Shown here piece after piece: positions 18,278 through 26,644 of a DNA stretch of 64,000 bases (positions are counted from its first letter, which is position 1; each line of letters opens with the position of its first letter). This stretch comes from Candidatus Acidiferrum typicum (GTDB lineage: Bacteria > Acidobacteriota > Terriglobia > Acidiferrales > UBA7541): positions 42,397 to 106,396 of the forward strand of contig JAOAPV010000027.1 of NCBI GenBank assembly GCA_025463055.1, written 5' to 3'. Under the pieces are notes generated by a model, which saw only the letters and a program-made list of their open reading frames with translations, searched no databases and was not told the DNA's origin. Both the position numbers and the translations under genes were made by a program.

Positions 18278-19231
18278 CTAGCGACCCGCCGATTTCTTTT
18301 CTTCCGTTCGAATCCCGATCACCGCCATCATCCGGCCGCTCTGTGCGCCCTCTTTGCGATAACTGAACAGAAGATCCCGCCGGCACCCGGTACACAAATC
18401 ACTCACAAAAATATTCGCTGCCGGTACGCCCGCCGCTTCTAATTGCGACCGGTTCGCCTTCCGTAAATCCAAAAGCACTTTCTTCGGCGGCGGCTGATGC
18501 CCCGGCGGCATCATGTTCAGCCATTGCAACGGATTCGGCTCGTCCCCCGTGCGCAGCTCATCGAAAAATTCCGCCGCATTCGCGAATTGTCCGCTGAACG
18601 CCGCCGCTACTTCGGTTCCCACCTCATAGCAGCATCCGCCAATGGCCGGGCCAATCGCCGCAAGCAAATCCGCAGCCTGCGAGCCAAACTGCATCTGCAT
18701 CCGGCCAATCGCCTTTTCTACGATGCGCGCCAGCGTCCCGCGCCATCCCGCATGCACTGCGGCGACCGCGCGATTTTTTGGGTCGACTAATAAAATGGGG
18801 ACGCAGTCCGCCGTCTGCACTGCCAGTAACAGCCCCGCGGTCTTTGTAACCGAGGCGTCCGCGCGTGAAGGCTCTGTAGGCGCCGATTCGAAATGCAAAA
18901 TCGCGTCGGAATGAAATTGTAAGAGCGAAACCAATTTCAAGTCCTGCGCGCCAACCGCGGCCTGCAAGCGCGCCCGGTTTTCCTTCACGTTCTCGCGCGC
19001 GTCCCACTCCGTAAATCCCAAGTTCAAGACGCGCTGGCCATCCAGTTGGCTCGCGCCACCTTGCCGCGTGCTAAACCCATGCACCAGCCACGCCAGCTTC
19101 GCCAGCTCCGGAACCTGCAAGATCCGAAGTCCTCGGTGAGTACGCTCCGTCCAATTCGTTGCGTCGGCTTGACGCCGGGTGCGCTGCTTGGTTTTTTTGT
19201 TCTTGGCCCTGGTTCCCTTGGTCGCTGCCAT
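18278..19231 (-). CDS. pgeF: Peptidoglycan editing factor PgeF (laccase-domain protein)
   Basis: 317 aa from ATG 19231. The frame is open to 19417, but that would overlap the divergent acpS gene and adds low-complexity residues. A Lys/Arg-rich leader (2-30) precedes the PF02578 fold: VHGFSTRQGG, AVQTADCVPILLVD (Cys ligand), AAVHAGWRGTLARI (His ligand) and GPAIGGCCYEVG. The family removes wrongly incorporated residues from muropeptide precursors (PgeF); related proteins were reported as purine-nucleoside phosphorylases. Divergent from acpS with 58 bp between the starts. Confidence 0.9.
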   Translation of the reverse strand: MAATKGTRAKNKKTKQRTRRQADATNWTERTHRGLRILQVPELAKLAWLVHGFSTRQGGASQLDGQRVLNLGFTEWDARENVKENRARLQAAVGAQDLKLVSLLQFHSDAILHFESAPTEPSRADASVTKTAGLLLAVQTADCVPILLVDPKNRAVAAVHAGWRGTLARIVEKAIGRMQMQFGSQAADLLAAIGPAIGGCCYEVGTEVAAAFSGQFANAAEFFDELRTGDEPNPLQWLNMMPPGHQPPPKKVLLDLRKANRSQLEAAGVPAANIFVSDLCTGCRRDLLFSYRKEGAQSGRMMAVIGIRTEEKKSAGR

Positions 19232-19289
19232 GTGGGTACCAGTATAATCGCAGTTCACGAGCGCTCGCCGCTCGAGAGTTGGAGATATT

Positions 19290-19667
19290 TTGATCATTGG
19301 TTTGGGTGTGGACATTGCCGAAGTTCCGCGCATCCGAGCGGCCATTGAACGCCGCGGCGAGCCATTTCTCCGTCGTGTCTTCACTTCCGCGGAAATCGAA
19401 TATTGCGAGCGCTTCAAGAATAAGTTCGAACGCTACGCCGGGCGCTTCGCCGCGAAAGAGGCGGCCATGAAAGCGCTCGGTACTGGGTGGAGCCGCGGGG
19501 TTCGCTGGGTCGATCTGGAAGTGGTCCGCGAGCAGAGCGGCCGCCCCTCCATGGCGCTCGCCGGTGAGGCCGCAAAAATTGCCGGCCACCTAGGCGTGAA
19601 GCGCATCTCGATCAGCATCACGCACACCGAAGCGCAAGCCCTGGCGCAAGTTATTTTTGAGGATTAG
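19290..19667 (+). CDS. acpS: Holo-[acyl-carrier-protein] synthase
   Basis: 125 aa. Transfers 4'-phosphopantetheine from CoA to apo-ACP. MIIGLGVDIAEVPR contains the Mg-binding Asp8, and GRFAAKEAAMKAL holds the second catalytic Glu. SISITHTEAQALAQV is the conserved C-terminus. The start is TTG at 19290 behind GGAGA. The 3' end overlaps the convergent mtaB gene by 4 bp. Confidence 0.94.
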   Translation: MIIGLGVDIAEVPRIRAAIERRGEPFLRRVFTSAEIEYCERFKNKFERYAGRFAAKEAAMKALGTGWSRGVRWVDLEVVREQSGRPSMALAGEAAKIAGHLGVKRISISITHTEAQALAQVIFED

Positions 19668-21052
19668 GAATTTAGAACCGCTGATAGCGCAAGCTCGCCG
19701 ATGGATGCATCAGCATCTGTCATGGCCACGTCCAGCCACTCATTCGCCGCAAATCTCCCTTGTACGCCAATGCGCAAATAATTGCTCGACAACGCGGGCG
19801 TCCTCTCCGCGCGATCCGGTTCACTCCGCAGCGTCAGAACACGCAACATCCGCCCAACCTGCGATTGCCGAAACTCTTTAGCTTTCGCGTCGCCTAACGC
19901 TCGCAATTCCCGAGCGCGATTCTTGATTGCGGACGCTGGCACCTGATTGGGAAGCTCTGCCGCTTGCGTGCCCGGCCGCTGCGAAAACGAAAAAACATGC
20001 AAATAGCTGAACGGAAGCGCCCGAATAAACGCCACCGTCTCAGCATGCTCCGCGTCGGTCTCTCCTGGAAAACCTGCGATCACATCCGCGCCAATCCCCG
20101 CGTCCGGCAATCGTTCCCGAATCAATTCCACGCGGCGCGCGTAATGCTCCGCGCGATACCATCGGTGCATCGCGGCCAGCACGCGGTCGCAACCCGATTG
20201 CAGCGGCATATGAAAATGCTGCGCCATCCGGTCGCTTGCAGCGAAGAGGGCAACCAGATCCTCGGTTACGTCCATTGGCTCAATCGAGCTGATGCGCAAC
20301 CGCTCGACCCTCGTCTCGTCCAAAATTCGCCGCAAAAGATCAATCAGCTCGACCCGCGGCGTTAAATCCCGCCCGTACGTGCCTAAATTGATCCCGCTCA
20401 AAACAATTTCCCGGTACCCTGATGCGCTCAGCCGCGCAATCTCTTCAATCACCTGCGCTGGTTCCAAGCTGCGGCTTCGTCCGCGCACAAAGGGAATCAC
20501 GCAATACGCGCAGCGGCTGTTGCACCCGTCCTGTATCTTCACCACCGGTCGCGTGTGGTTCGCCTCGCCGCCAACCACCGGAGCCGCTAACAGCGCTCTC
20601 TGCTCGAAAATGTCCCCCGTCAAAATCTTCGCCGGGCCGTGTAGCAAAGAAAACTTTTCTTCTCCCAACGCGCTCGCCGGCACGAATCCAGTTGCCGACT
20701 GGACAGTTCCGTCGACTAGCGAGTCCATCAACCACGGGATCTTCGCCTTGTGTGAATTTCCCACCACCCAGGAAACGCCTGGCAAGGCCGCCAACTCTTC
20801 CGGTGCGCGCTGCGCATAACATCCGGTCGCAATCACTCGCGCCGCCGGATTCCGCGCATGCAGCTTGCGAATCGCGTCTCGCGCTTGCGCATCCGCGGCC
20901 GCAGTAACCGTGCAAGTATTCACAATCACCACGTCTGCACACGCCGATCCGCTTGCCGCGGCAAATCCCCGCTCGCGAAGTTGCCGCTCAATCGCCGCCC
21001 CATCGGCCTGCGTGGCGCGACACCCAAACTGCTCAATGTAAAACGTCGTCAT
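19664..21052 (-). CDS. mtaB: tRNA t6A37 methylthiotransferase MtaB
   Basis: 462 aa radical-SAM methylthiotransferase, converting t6A37 to ms2t6A37 in tRNAs. The N-terminal cluster cysteines are Cys11, Cys47 and Cys78. The radical-SAM triad is Cys177, Cys181, Cys184 (CNSRCAYC). A C-terminal TRAM-like part carries RMLRVLTLRSEPD. FYIEQFGCRATQADG and VKIQDGCNSRCAYC favour MtaB over MiaB or RimO. The end overlaps acpS by 4 bp (convergent). Confidence 0.92.
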   Translation of the reverse strand: MTTFYIEQFGCRATQADGAAIERQLRERGFAAASGSACADVVIVNTCTVTAAADAQARDAIRKLHARNPAARVIATGCYAQRAPEELAALPGVSWVVGNSHKAKIPWLMDSLVDGTVQSATGFVPASALGEEKFSLLHGPAKILTGDIFEQRALLAAPVVGGEANHTRPVVKIQDGCNSRCAYCVIPFVRGRSRSLEPAQVIEEIARLSASGYREIVLSGINLGTYGRDLTPRVELIDLLRRILDETRVERLRISSIEPMDVTEDLVALFAASDRMAQHFHMPLQSGCDRVLAAMHRWYRAEHYARRVELIRERLPDAGIGADVIAGFPGETDAEHAETVAFIRALPFSYLHVFSFSQRPGTQAAELPNQVPASAIKNRARELRALGDAKAKEFRQSQVGRMLRVLTLRSEPDRAERTPALSSNYLRIGVQGRFAANEWLDVAMTDADASIGELALSAVLNS

Positions 21053-21122
21053 CGCCTCACCATCATAGCTCGAAGGCTGTCCGCTTTACTCGCCTTCGCG
21101 CCGCCGTTACAATCCCCTCCGC

Positions 21123-21899
21123 ATGTCGACGCGTCGCAATCCCTCTGGACTCCACGATCCCAAGCTCTCCGTGGTTATCCCTGTCTACAACGAAAAGCCG
21201 ACGATCGACGAAATCCTTCGCCGCGTTATCGAAACGCACATGCGCAAGGAAATTATTCTGGTCGACGACTGCTCCACCGACGGCACCCGCCAGATCCTCG
21301 AAACCTTAGCCGCTCGCCAATCCCGCGGCGAAAGCTCTGCCCCTGCCAACGACGGCGATGACCCCATCGAGCTGCGCGATCTGCGATTTTTCTTTCAGTC
21401 ACAAAACCAAGGCAAAGGCGCCGCACTCCGCCGCGGTTTCGCGGAAGCAACCGGCGAAATCATTCTCGTGCAGGACGCCGACCTCGAATACGATCCGCGC
21501 GACTACCCCAAGCTGCTCGAGCCCATCCTCGATGGCCGCGCCGACGTCGTCTTCGGCTCCCGCTTCCTTGGCGGTCCGCAGCGCGTTCACTATTTTTGGC
21601 ACTACGTCGCCAACAAATGCCTCACCTTGCTATCGGACATTTTCACCAACTTAAAGATCTCCGACATGGAGACCTGCTACAAGGTTTTTCGCAAGGAAGT
21701 ATTGCAAGGTATCCAGATCCGCTCGGACCGCTTCGGCTTCGAACCCGAAATCACCGCAAAAATTGCCAAGCACAGTTGGCGCATTTACGAAGTCCCTATC
21801 ACCTACGCCGGACGCACCTATGAAGAAGGAAAGAAAATCACCTGGAAAGACGGCGTGCAAGCCCTCTGGTGCATAATCCGCTTCAAATTTTCCGACTAA
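21123..21899 (+). CDS. Glycosyltransferase family 2 (polyprenyl-phosphate mannosyltransferase-like)
   Basis: 258 aa GT-A enzyme without membrane helices, closest in layout to DPM1-type dolichol/polyprenyl-phosphate glycosyltransferases. The nucleotide-sugar site is VVIPVYNE (17-24) and VDDCSTDGT (47-55); the metal motif is DAD at 118-120. FGSRFLGG and [11 protein letters not shown] are typical. An insertion of about 20 residues rich in Ser/Asp (about 66-86) lies between the second and third strands. The gene begins 70 bp from the divergent mtaB start and is probably monocistronic. The sugar donor is unknown. Confidence 0.88.
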   Translation: MSTRRNPSGLHDPKLSVVIPVYNEKPTIDEILRRVIETHMRKEIILVDDCSTDGTRQILETLAARQSRGESSAPANDGDDPIELRDLRFFFQSQNQGKGAALRRGFAEATGEIILVQDADLEYDPRDYPKLLEPILDGRADVVFGSRFLGGPQRVHYFWHYVANKCLTLLSDIFTNLKISDMETCYKVFRKEVLQGIQIRSDRFGFEPEITAKIAKHSWRIYEVPITYAGRTYEEGKKITWKDGVQALWCIIRFKFSD

Positions 21900-21942
21900 C
21901 CTTGAAGGCCGCGGTCAGCTTAGGCGCGTAGGCACGAACGCA

Positions 21943-21973
21943 ACGTTGTAGGGGCGTGCTTTAGTGCGTCCCA
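21943..21973 (+). repeat. REP-like hairpin repeat, copy 2
   Basis: Matches 11648-11678 at 30 of 31 bases. The single change, C to T in the right arm, turns a G-C pair into G-U, so the 9-bp stem is kept. It sits 43 bases after the glycosyltransferase stop, between convergent genes. Confidence 0.7.
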
Positions 21974-22024
21974 GCCCCGAAAGGGCGAGACTCTTCTCAC
22001 ACTGTTTTGCCGGAATTTTGACGG

Positions 22025-22699
22025 CTACGGCGTCGCCATGCGCCGCTGGAACGTGAGCAAAATCAAGTCCGCCCGGCGCCGCACGCCAAATTTGCTCAGC
22101 AGATTCGACACGTGAAACTTCACCGTGCGCTCCGCGATGTTTAGCTTGCTGGCAATCTCTTTATTCGACAGATTCTCCAGCAGCGAATCCAGCACTTCCT
22201 GCTCACGCCGGCTCAGGTTCGTCACCGAATCCGTCTTCAGCCGCCGCCCTTGCCCGGACAAAATCGAATCCACGAAACCGGACAGCACCGACCGCGGCAC
22301 CCAGAATCCTCCCGCAGCCACTAGCGGCAAGGCGCGAATCAACTGATCCCGAGCCTCCACGTAGGTCAGCAAGCCCTTCACACCTAGCCGCAGCATGGAA
22401 AAGCTGTTCGCGTCACTATGCTGCTCGCCCACTACCATTAAGCGCGATTCAGGGCAGCGCTCGAGCAGGTTCGTCAGCAGCGCTCCTGTCGCCGGCCTTG
22501 CCGCATGGGCATCCACTACGTATACGTTGGCCTTCGGTGGGTCCAGGGTGCGCAGGTCCGGCGCCAAGGTCGATTCCAGTTGCTTCAGAATCACTTTGAA
22601 TTGTGACTTGGCGAGCAAGCGTTCGAACTCGCTCAGCACCAATGGGTGCGGCGAAAGTATGCAAACCGTCAATTTAGAGTTAGAGCGTTTCGTAGCCAC
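22025..22699 (-). CDS. LuxR-family response regulator with degenerate receiver
   Basis: About 224 aa from GTG 22699 (GGAA 7 bases upstream); a TTG at 22738 is possible but has a badly spaced ribosome site. The C-terminal LuxR/FixJ helix-turn-helix is clear: LSRREQEVLDSLLENLSNKEIASKLNIAERTVKFHVSNLLSKF. The N-terminal half has receiver-like secondary structure, but the first acidic pair is replaced (ILSPHPLVL instead of a DDHPLV-type motif). The phosphorylation-site Asp is probably the one in VYVVDAH. No histidine kinase is adjacent, so control may be phosphorylation-independent. Confidence 0.82.
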   Translation of the reverse strand: MATKRSNSKLTVCILSPHPLVLSEFERLLAKSQFKVILKQLESTLAPDLRTLDPPKANVYVVDAHAARPATGALLTNLLERCPESRLMVVGEQHSDANSFSMLRLGVKGLLTYVEARDQLIRALPLVAAGGFWVPRSVLSGFVDSILSGQGRRLKTDSVTNLSRREQEVLDSLLENLSNKEIASKLNIAERTVKFHVSNLLSKFGVRRRADLILLTFQRRMATP

Positions 22700-22739
22700 G
22701 GTTTTTCCAGCGTAGGGGATAACTGTACCAACGGGCAAG

Positions 22740-22972
22740 TCCCACGAAAGCCTATGTTCTCGAACTGTTACTGACGCCTACGCCGCTTTTTGCACCTTGG
22801 GTGGCCGCCGGTTGGCCGCCGCTTTCACAGCGTAGCCGGCATCGCGCCGGTTTGACGCTCCGTCACACCTCCCTGGGTAGGTTCCGCGTTCTTCTAAGCT
22901 GCCCCCATCGCACCCCCTCAAAATCGCCATTCAACCCGCAAAAAGCCCCCTTCAATGCAAGCTGGTTCGTGC
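22740..22972. other. Intergenic stretch upstream of metH
   Basis: About 330 bp separate the LuxR gene from metH. I looked for cobalamin, SAM and SAH riboswitch cores and saw none. Apart from the inverted repeat listed next, no gene or element is supported. Confidence 0.5.
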
Positions 22973-22995
22973 CCTGTGGAAAACACAGGTAAAAT
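22973..22995 (+). promoter_or_regulatory. Inverted repeat abutting a -10-like element before metH
   Basis: CCTGTG (22973-22978), GAAAA, CACAGG (22984-22989) is a perfect 6-bp dyad, followed directly by TAAAAT (22990-22995). No good -35 lies 16-18 bases upstream, which is common at activator-dependent promoters; a repressor operator is equally possible. Confidence 0.4.
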
Positions 22996-23073
22996 GGAGT
23001 TAGGCGGAGTGTGGTCGTTCGGCTTGTAATCCCACCCCGCGTTTGAAACCAAGGAGCTAAACACTTTCGGCCC

Positions 23074-26000
23074 ATGCGTAATCTGACGGAATCCGCCAGA
23101 GCCCTTCGCGACTTGCTGTCCCAGCGCATCCTTGTGCTGGACGGCGCCATGGGCACCATGCTGCAGCAATGTAGTCTCACTGCCGAGGACTTCGGCGGCG
23201 CCGCGCTCGAAGGCTGCAACGAAAATCTCGTGCGCACCCGGCCGGATGTCGTTCTCGACATTCACCGCAAGTATTTCGACGCGGGCTCCGACATCGTCGA
23301 GACCAACAGTTTCGGCAGCGCTCCGATCGTCCTTGCCGAGTATGGCCTAGCCACCGACGCCCACTTTCTCAGCCGCCGCTCCGCAGAACTCGCACGCCAA
23401 GCTGCTGATGAGTTCACCACGTCCGCGAAGCCGCGCTTCGTAGCCGGCTCCATCGGCCCAACCACCAAAGCCATCACGGTCACCGGCGGCGTCACGTTTG
23501 AGGAGCTTCGCGAAGCCTACTACATCCAAGCCAAAGGTCTGCTCGAAGGCGGCTCCGACCTTCTCCTTATCGAAACCAGCCAGGACACGCGCAACATCAA
23601 AGCCGCGCTGCTTGCCATTCAACGCCTTTCGCACGAAATCCGCCAGCAGGTCCCCTTCATCATCTCCGTCACAATCGAGCCGATGGGCTCCATGCTCGCC
23701 GGGCAAACCATCGAAGCCATGTGGGCCTCGCTGCGCTTCGCCAAGCCACTCGCTTTCGGCATGAACTGCGCCACCGGCCCCGAATTCATGACGGATCACA
23801 TTCGCACGCTGAGCCAGCTCACCGGCGAATTCGTCTCCTGCTATCCCAACGCCGGCCTGCCCGACGAGGAGGGTAAATATCTCGAGACGCCAACCTCGCT
23901 CGCAGCCCAGCTTGAGAAATTTGTCGACCACGGCTGGCTCAACATCGTTGGGGGCTGCTGCGGCACGACGGAACAGCACATCCGCGCCCTCGCGCAAATG
24001 GCCGAAGGCAAGAAGCCGCGCCAGCGTCCAGCGGAGCAGCATCGCGCCATCTATTCCGGCATCGAGACGATTGAAGCCGAAGACAGCACGCGCCCTCTGC
24101 TAGTGGGCGAGCGCACCAACGTCATCGGCTCGCGCCTCTTCAAAAATCTCGTCGCCGAAGAAAAGTGGGAAGAAGCCAGCGAGATCGCCCGCCGGCAAGT
24201 TCGCGGTGGCGCGCACATCGTCGACGTCTGCCTGCAAAGCACCGAGCGTGACGAAAAGAAAGACATCCCGCCGTTCTACGAGAAGCTAATCCGCAAAGTA
24301 AAAGCTCCGGTGATGATCGACACCACTGATCCTACCGCCATCGAGCAAGCCCTCACTTATTGCCAGGGCAAGGCCATCATCAATTCCATCAACCTGGAAG
24401 ACGGCGAGGAAAAATTCGAAAGAGTTGTCCCGATCGCCCACGATTTCGGCGCCGCCGTAGTCTGCGGCTGCATCGACGAAGACAAGCTGCAGGCCCAAGC
24501 TTTCACCCGCGAGCGCAAGCTAGCCATCGCGCAGCGCAGCTACAAGCTCCTCACCGAAAAATACGGCCTCGCCCCCGAAGACATCGTCTTCGATCCCCTC
24601 GTCTTTCCCTGCGCCACAGGGGACGAAAACTACATCGGCGGTGCCGTCGAAACGGTGGAAGGCATCCGCCTCATCAAGCGCGCCCTCCCCGATGCGCGCA
24701 CCATCCTCGGCATTTCCAACGTCTCCTTCGGCCTGCCTCCAGGCGCACGCGAAGTCATAAATTCCGTCTTCCTCTATTACTGCACCAAAGCCGGCCTCGA
24801 CCTCGCCATCGTCAACACGGAAAAGCTCGAGCGCTTCGCCTCCATCCCCGAACACGAGCGCCGCCTAGCAGAAAACCTTCTTTTCTCCCATCCTCCCGCG
24901 GAACTTCCTGCCGATCATCCGCGAGCCGCGCTCCTCCGCAACGTCCCCTCCGACTGGCGTGAGCAAAACAAAGAGCAGCGTGCCGCCGTAAACCAATTCC
25001 ACATCGCCGCCATCACCGAGCATTTCCGCACCGCCAAGAAAAAGGACAAGGCCCGCGCAGCCGACCTCCCGCTCGACCAACGCCTCGCCAGCTACATCAT
25101 CGAAGGCACGCGCGACGGCCTCGTCGCCGACCTCGACCGCAAGCGTGCCGAGGGCGTCCCGCCGCTCGACATTGTCAACGGCCCGCTGATGGCCGGCATG
25201 GCCGAAGTCGGCCGCCTTTTCAACGCCAATGAGCTTATCGTCGCCGAAGTTTTGCAATCAGCTGAAGCTATGAAGGCCGCCGTCAGCCATCTCGAGCAGT
25301 TCATGGAGAAAGCCGATACCGCCAAGCGCGGCCGTGTCGTGCTCGCCACCGTAAAGGGCGACGTCCACGACATCGGCAAAAATCTCGTCGAAATTATTTT
25401 GAAAAACAACGGCTACGACGTCGTGAACCTCGGCATCAAGGTTCCGCCCGAAGATTTAATCAAGGCCTATCAGCAGCACAAGCCCGACGCCATCGGCCTC
25501 TCCGGCCTGCTCGTGAAAAGCGCGCAGCAGATGGTCATCACCGCCAACGATCTCCGCGACGCCGGAATCGAAATCCCGCTGCTGGTCGGCGGCGCCGCAC
25601 TTTCCGCGAAATTCACGCAAACCAAAATCGCGCCCAGCTACGGCAAAGCCGTGTGCTACGCGAAAGATGCGATGACCGGTCTCCGCTTAATGAACGAGCT
25701 AATGGACCCCGCCACGCGCGAAACCGTAGTCAGCGCCCACACCGCGTCCGGCAATGGTGCCGGCGTCACCACCACGGTAAAAGTAAAAGAAATTTCGCCG
25801 CTGCCTGCGCGCTCGCCCAAAGTTCGTACCGACATCCCTATCCCCGCGGTGCAATCTCTTGACCGCAAGGTCCGCCTAGTCCCCGACCTGCGCGAAATCT
25901 GGAGCTACATCAATCCTTTCATGCTTTACGGCCGCCATCTCGGCTTCCGCGGCGACTTCGAAAAGCGTTTCGCCGAGCGCGATCCCAAAGCCGTCGAGCT

Positions 26001-26643
26001 GTTCGAATCGATGGAAGCAGTGAAAAACGAAGCCGCCGAATTCATGAAGGTTCGCGCCACGTGGCAATTTTTCGAGGCCGAGTCCGAGGGCAACGCGCTG
26101 CATCTCTTCGCGCTAGGCGCAGCCGCGCCGCTGCACACATTTAATTTCAAGCGCCAGCGCGCCGGCGATTTTCTCTGCCTCAGCGATTACGTACTCGCGC
26201 CGCAAAACGGCCAGCGCGATCACGTCGCTCTCTTCGTAGTCAGCGCCGGCGAAGGCGTCCGCGAGCGCGGCGAAAAGGCCAAGAATGACGGCTACTACTT
26301 CAAATCCCACGGACTGCAAGCTCTCGCCATCGAGTCCGCCGAAGCCTGCGCCGAATGGCTGCACCGCCGCATCCGCGAAGATTGGGGCTTCCCCGATCCG
26401 TCCGACCTGACCATGGCCCAGCGTTTCACTTCGCGCTATCGAGGTAAGCGTTATAGCTTCGGCTACCCGGCCTGCCCCGACCTCGAAGACCAGGTTGGCC
26501 TCTGGAAGCTCCTCCGGCCAGAAGAAATCAACGTCCAGCTAACCGAAGGCATGATGATGGACCCGGAAGCCAGCGTCAGCGCGCTGGCCTTCCACCACCC
26601 AGACTGCACCTACTTCAGCGTAGGCGATAGCTCCGAAGTTTGA
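23074..26643 (+). CDS. metH: Cobalamin-dependent methionine synthase
   Basis: 1189 aa, full-length (E. coli MetH about 1227). Domains in order: homocysteine-binding barrel (about 10-325) with zinc cysteines Cys295-Cys296 in VGGCCGTT; methyltetrahydrofolate-binding barrel (about 340-620); helical cap and B12-binding Rossmann domain with DVHDIGKN, whose His765 is the cobalt ligand; and a C-terminal reactivation domain that binds SAM (about 860-1189, FGYPACPDLEDQ). It transfers a methyl group from methyl-THF to homocysteine. Monocistronic, convergent with the TPR gene (1 bp apart). Confidence 0.97.
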   Translation: MRNLTESARALRDLLSQRILVLDGAMGTMLQQCSLTAEDFGGAALEGCNENLVRTRPDVVLDIHRKYFDAGSDIVETNSFGSAPIVLAEYGLATDAHFLSRRSAELARQAADEFTTSAKPRFVAGSIGPTTKAITVTGGVTFEELREAYYIQAKGLLEGGSDLLLIETSQDTRNIKAALLAIQRLSHEIRQQVPFIISVTIEPMGSMLAGQTIEAMWASLRFAKPLAFGMNCATGPEFMTDHIRTLSQLTGEFVSCYPNAGLPDEEGKYLETPTSLAAQLEKFVDHGWLNIVGGCCGTTEQHIRALAQMAEGKKPRQRPAEQHRAIYSGIETIEAEDSTRPLLVGERTNVIGSRLFKNLVAEEKWEEASEIARRQVRGGAHIVDVCLQSTERDEKKDIPPFYEKLIRKVKAPVMIDTTDPTAIEQALTYCQGKAIINSINLEDGEEKFERVVPIAHDFGAAVVCGCIDEDKLQAQAFTRERKLAIAQRSYKLLTEKYGLAPEDIVFDPLVFPCATGDENYIGGAVETVEGIRLIKRALPDARTILGISNVSFGLPPGAREVINSVFLYYCTKAGLDLAIVNTEKLERFASIPEHERRLAENLLFSHPPAELPADHPRAALLRNVPSDWREQNKEQRAAVNQFHIAAITEHFRTAKKKDKARAADLPLDQRLASYIIEGTRDGLVADLDRKRAEGVPPLDIVNGPLMAGMAEVGRLFNANELIVAEVLQSAEAMKAAVSHLEQFMEKADTAKRGRVVLATVKGDVHDIGKNLVEIILKNNGYDVVNLGIKVPPEDLIKAYQQHKPDAIGLSGLLVKSAQQMVITANDLRDAGIEIPLLVGGAALSAKFTQTKIAPSYGKAVCYAKDAMTGLRLMNELMDPATRETVVSAHTASGNGAGVTTTVKVKEISPLPARSPKVRTDIPIPAVQSLDRKVRLVPDLREIWSYINPFMLYGRHLGFRGDFEKRFAERDPKAVELFESMEAVKNEAAEFMKVRATWQFFEAESEGNALHLFALGAAAPLHTFNFKRQRAGDFLCLSDYVLAPQNGQRDHVALFVVSAGEGVRERGEKAKNDGYYFKSHGLQALAIESAEACAEWLHRRIREDWGFPDPSDLTMAQRFTSRYRGKRYSFGYPACPDLEDQVGLWKLLRPEEINVQLTEGMMMDPEASVSALAFHHPDCTYFSVGDSSEV

Positions 26644-26644
26644 G

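Noticed and set aside
18278..19417. Long form of PgeF starting at 19417
   Set aside because: It would overlap the acpS start region on the other strand; ATG 19231 gives a normal-length protein.
22740..23073. Cobalamin or SAM riboswitch before metH
   Set aside because: No B12-box or SAM-I core was found by eye; only a short dyad is present.
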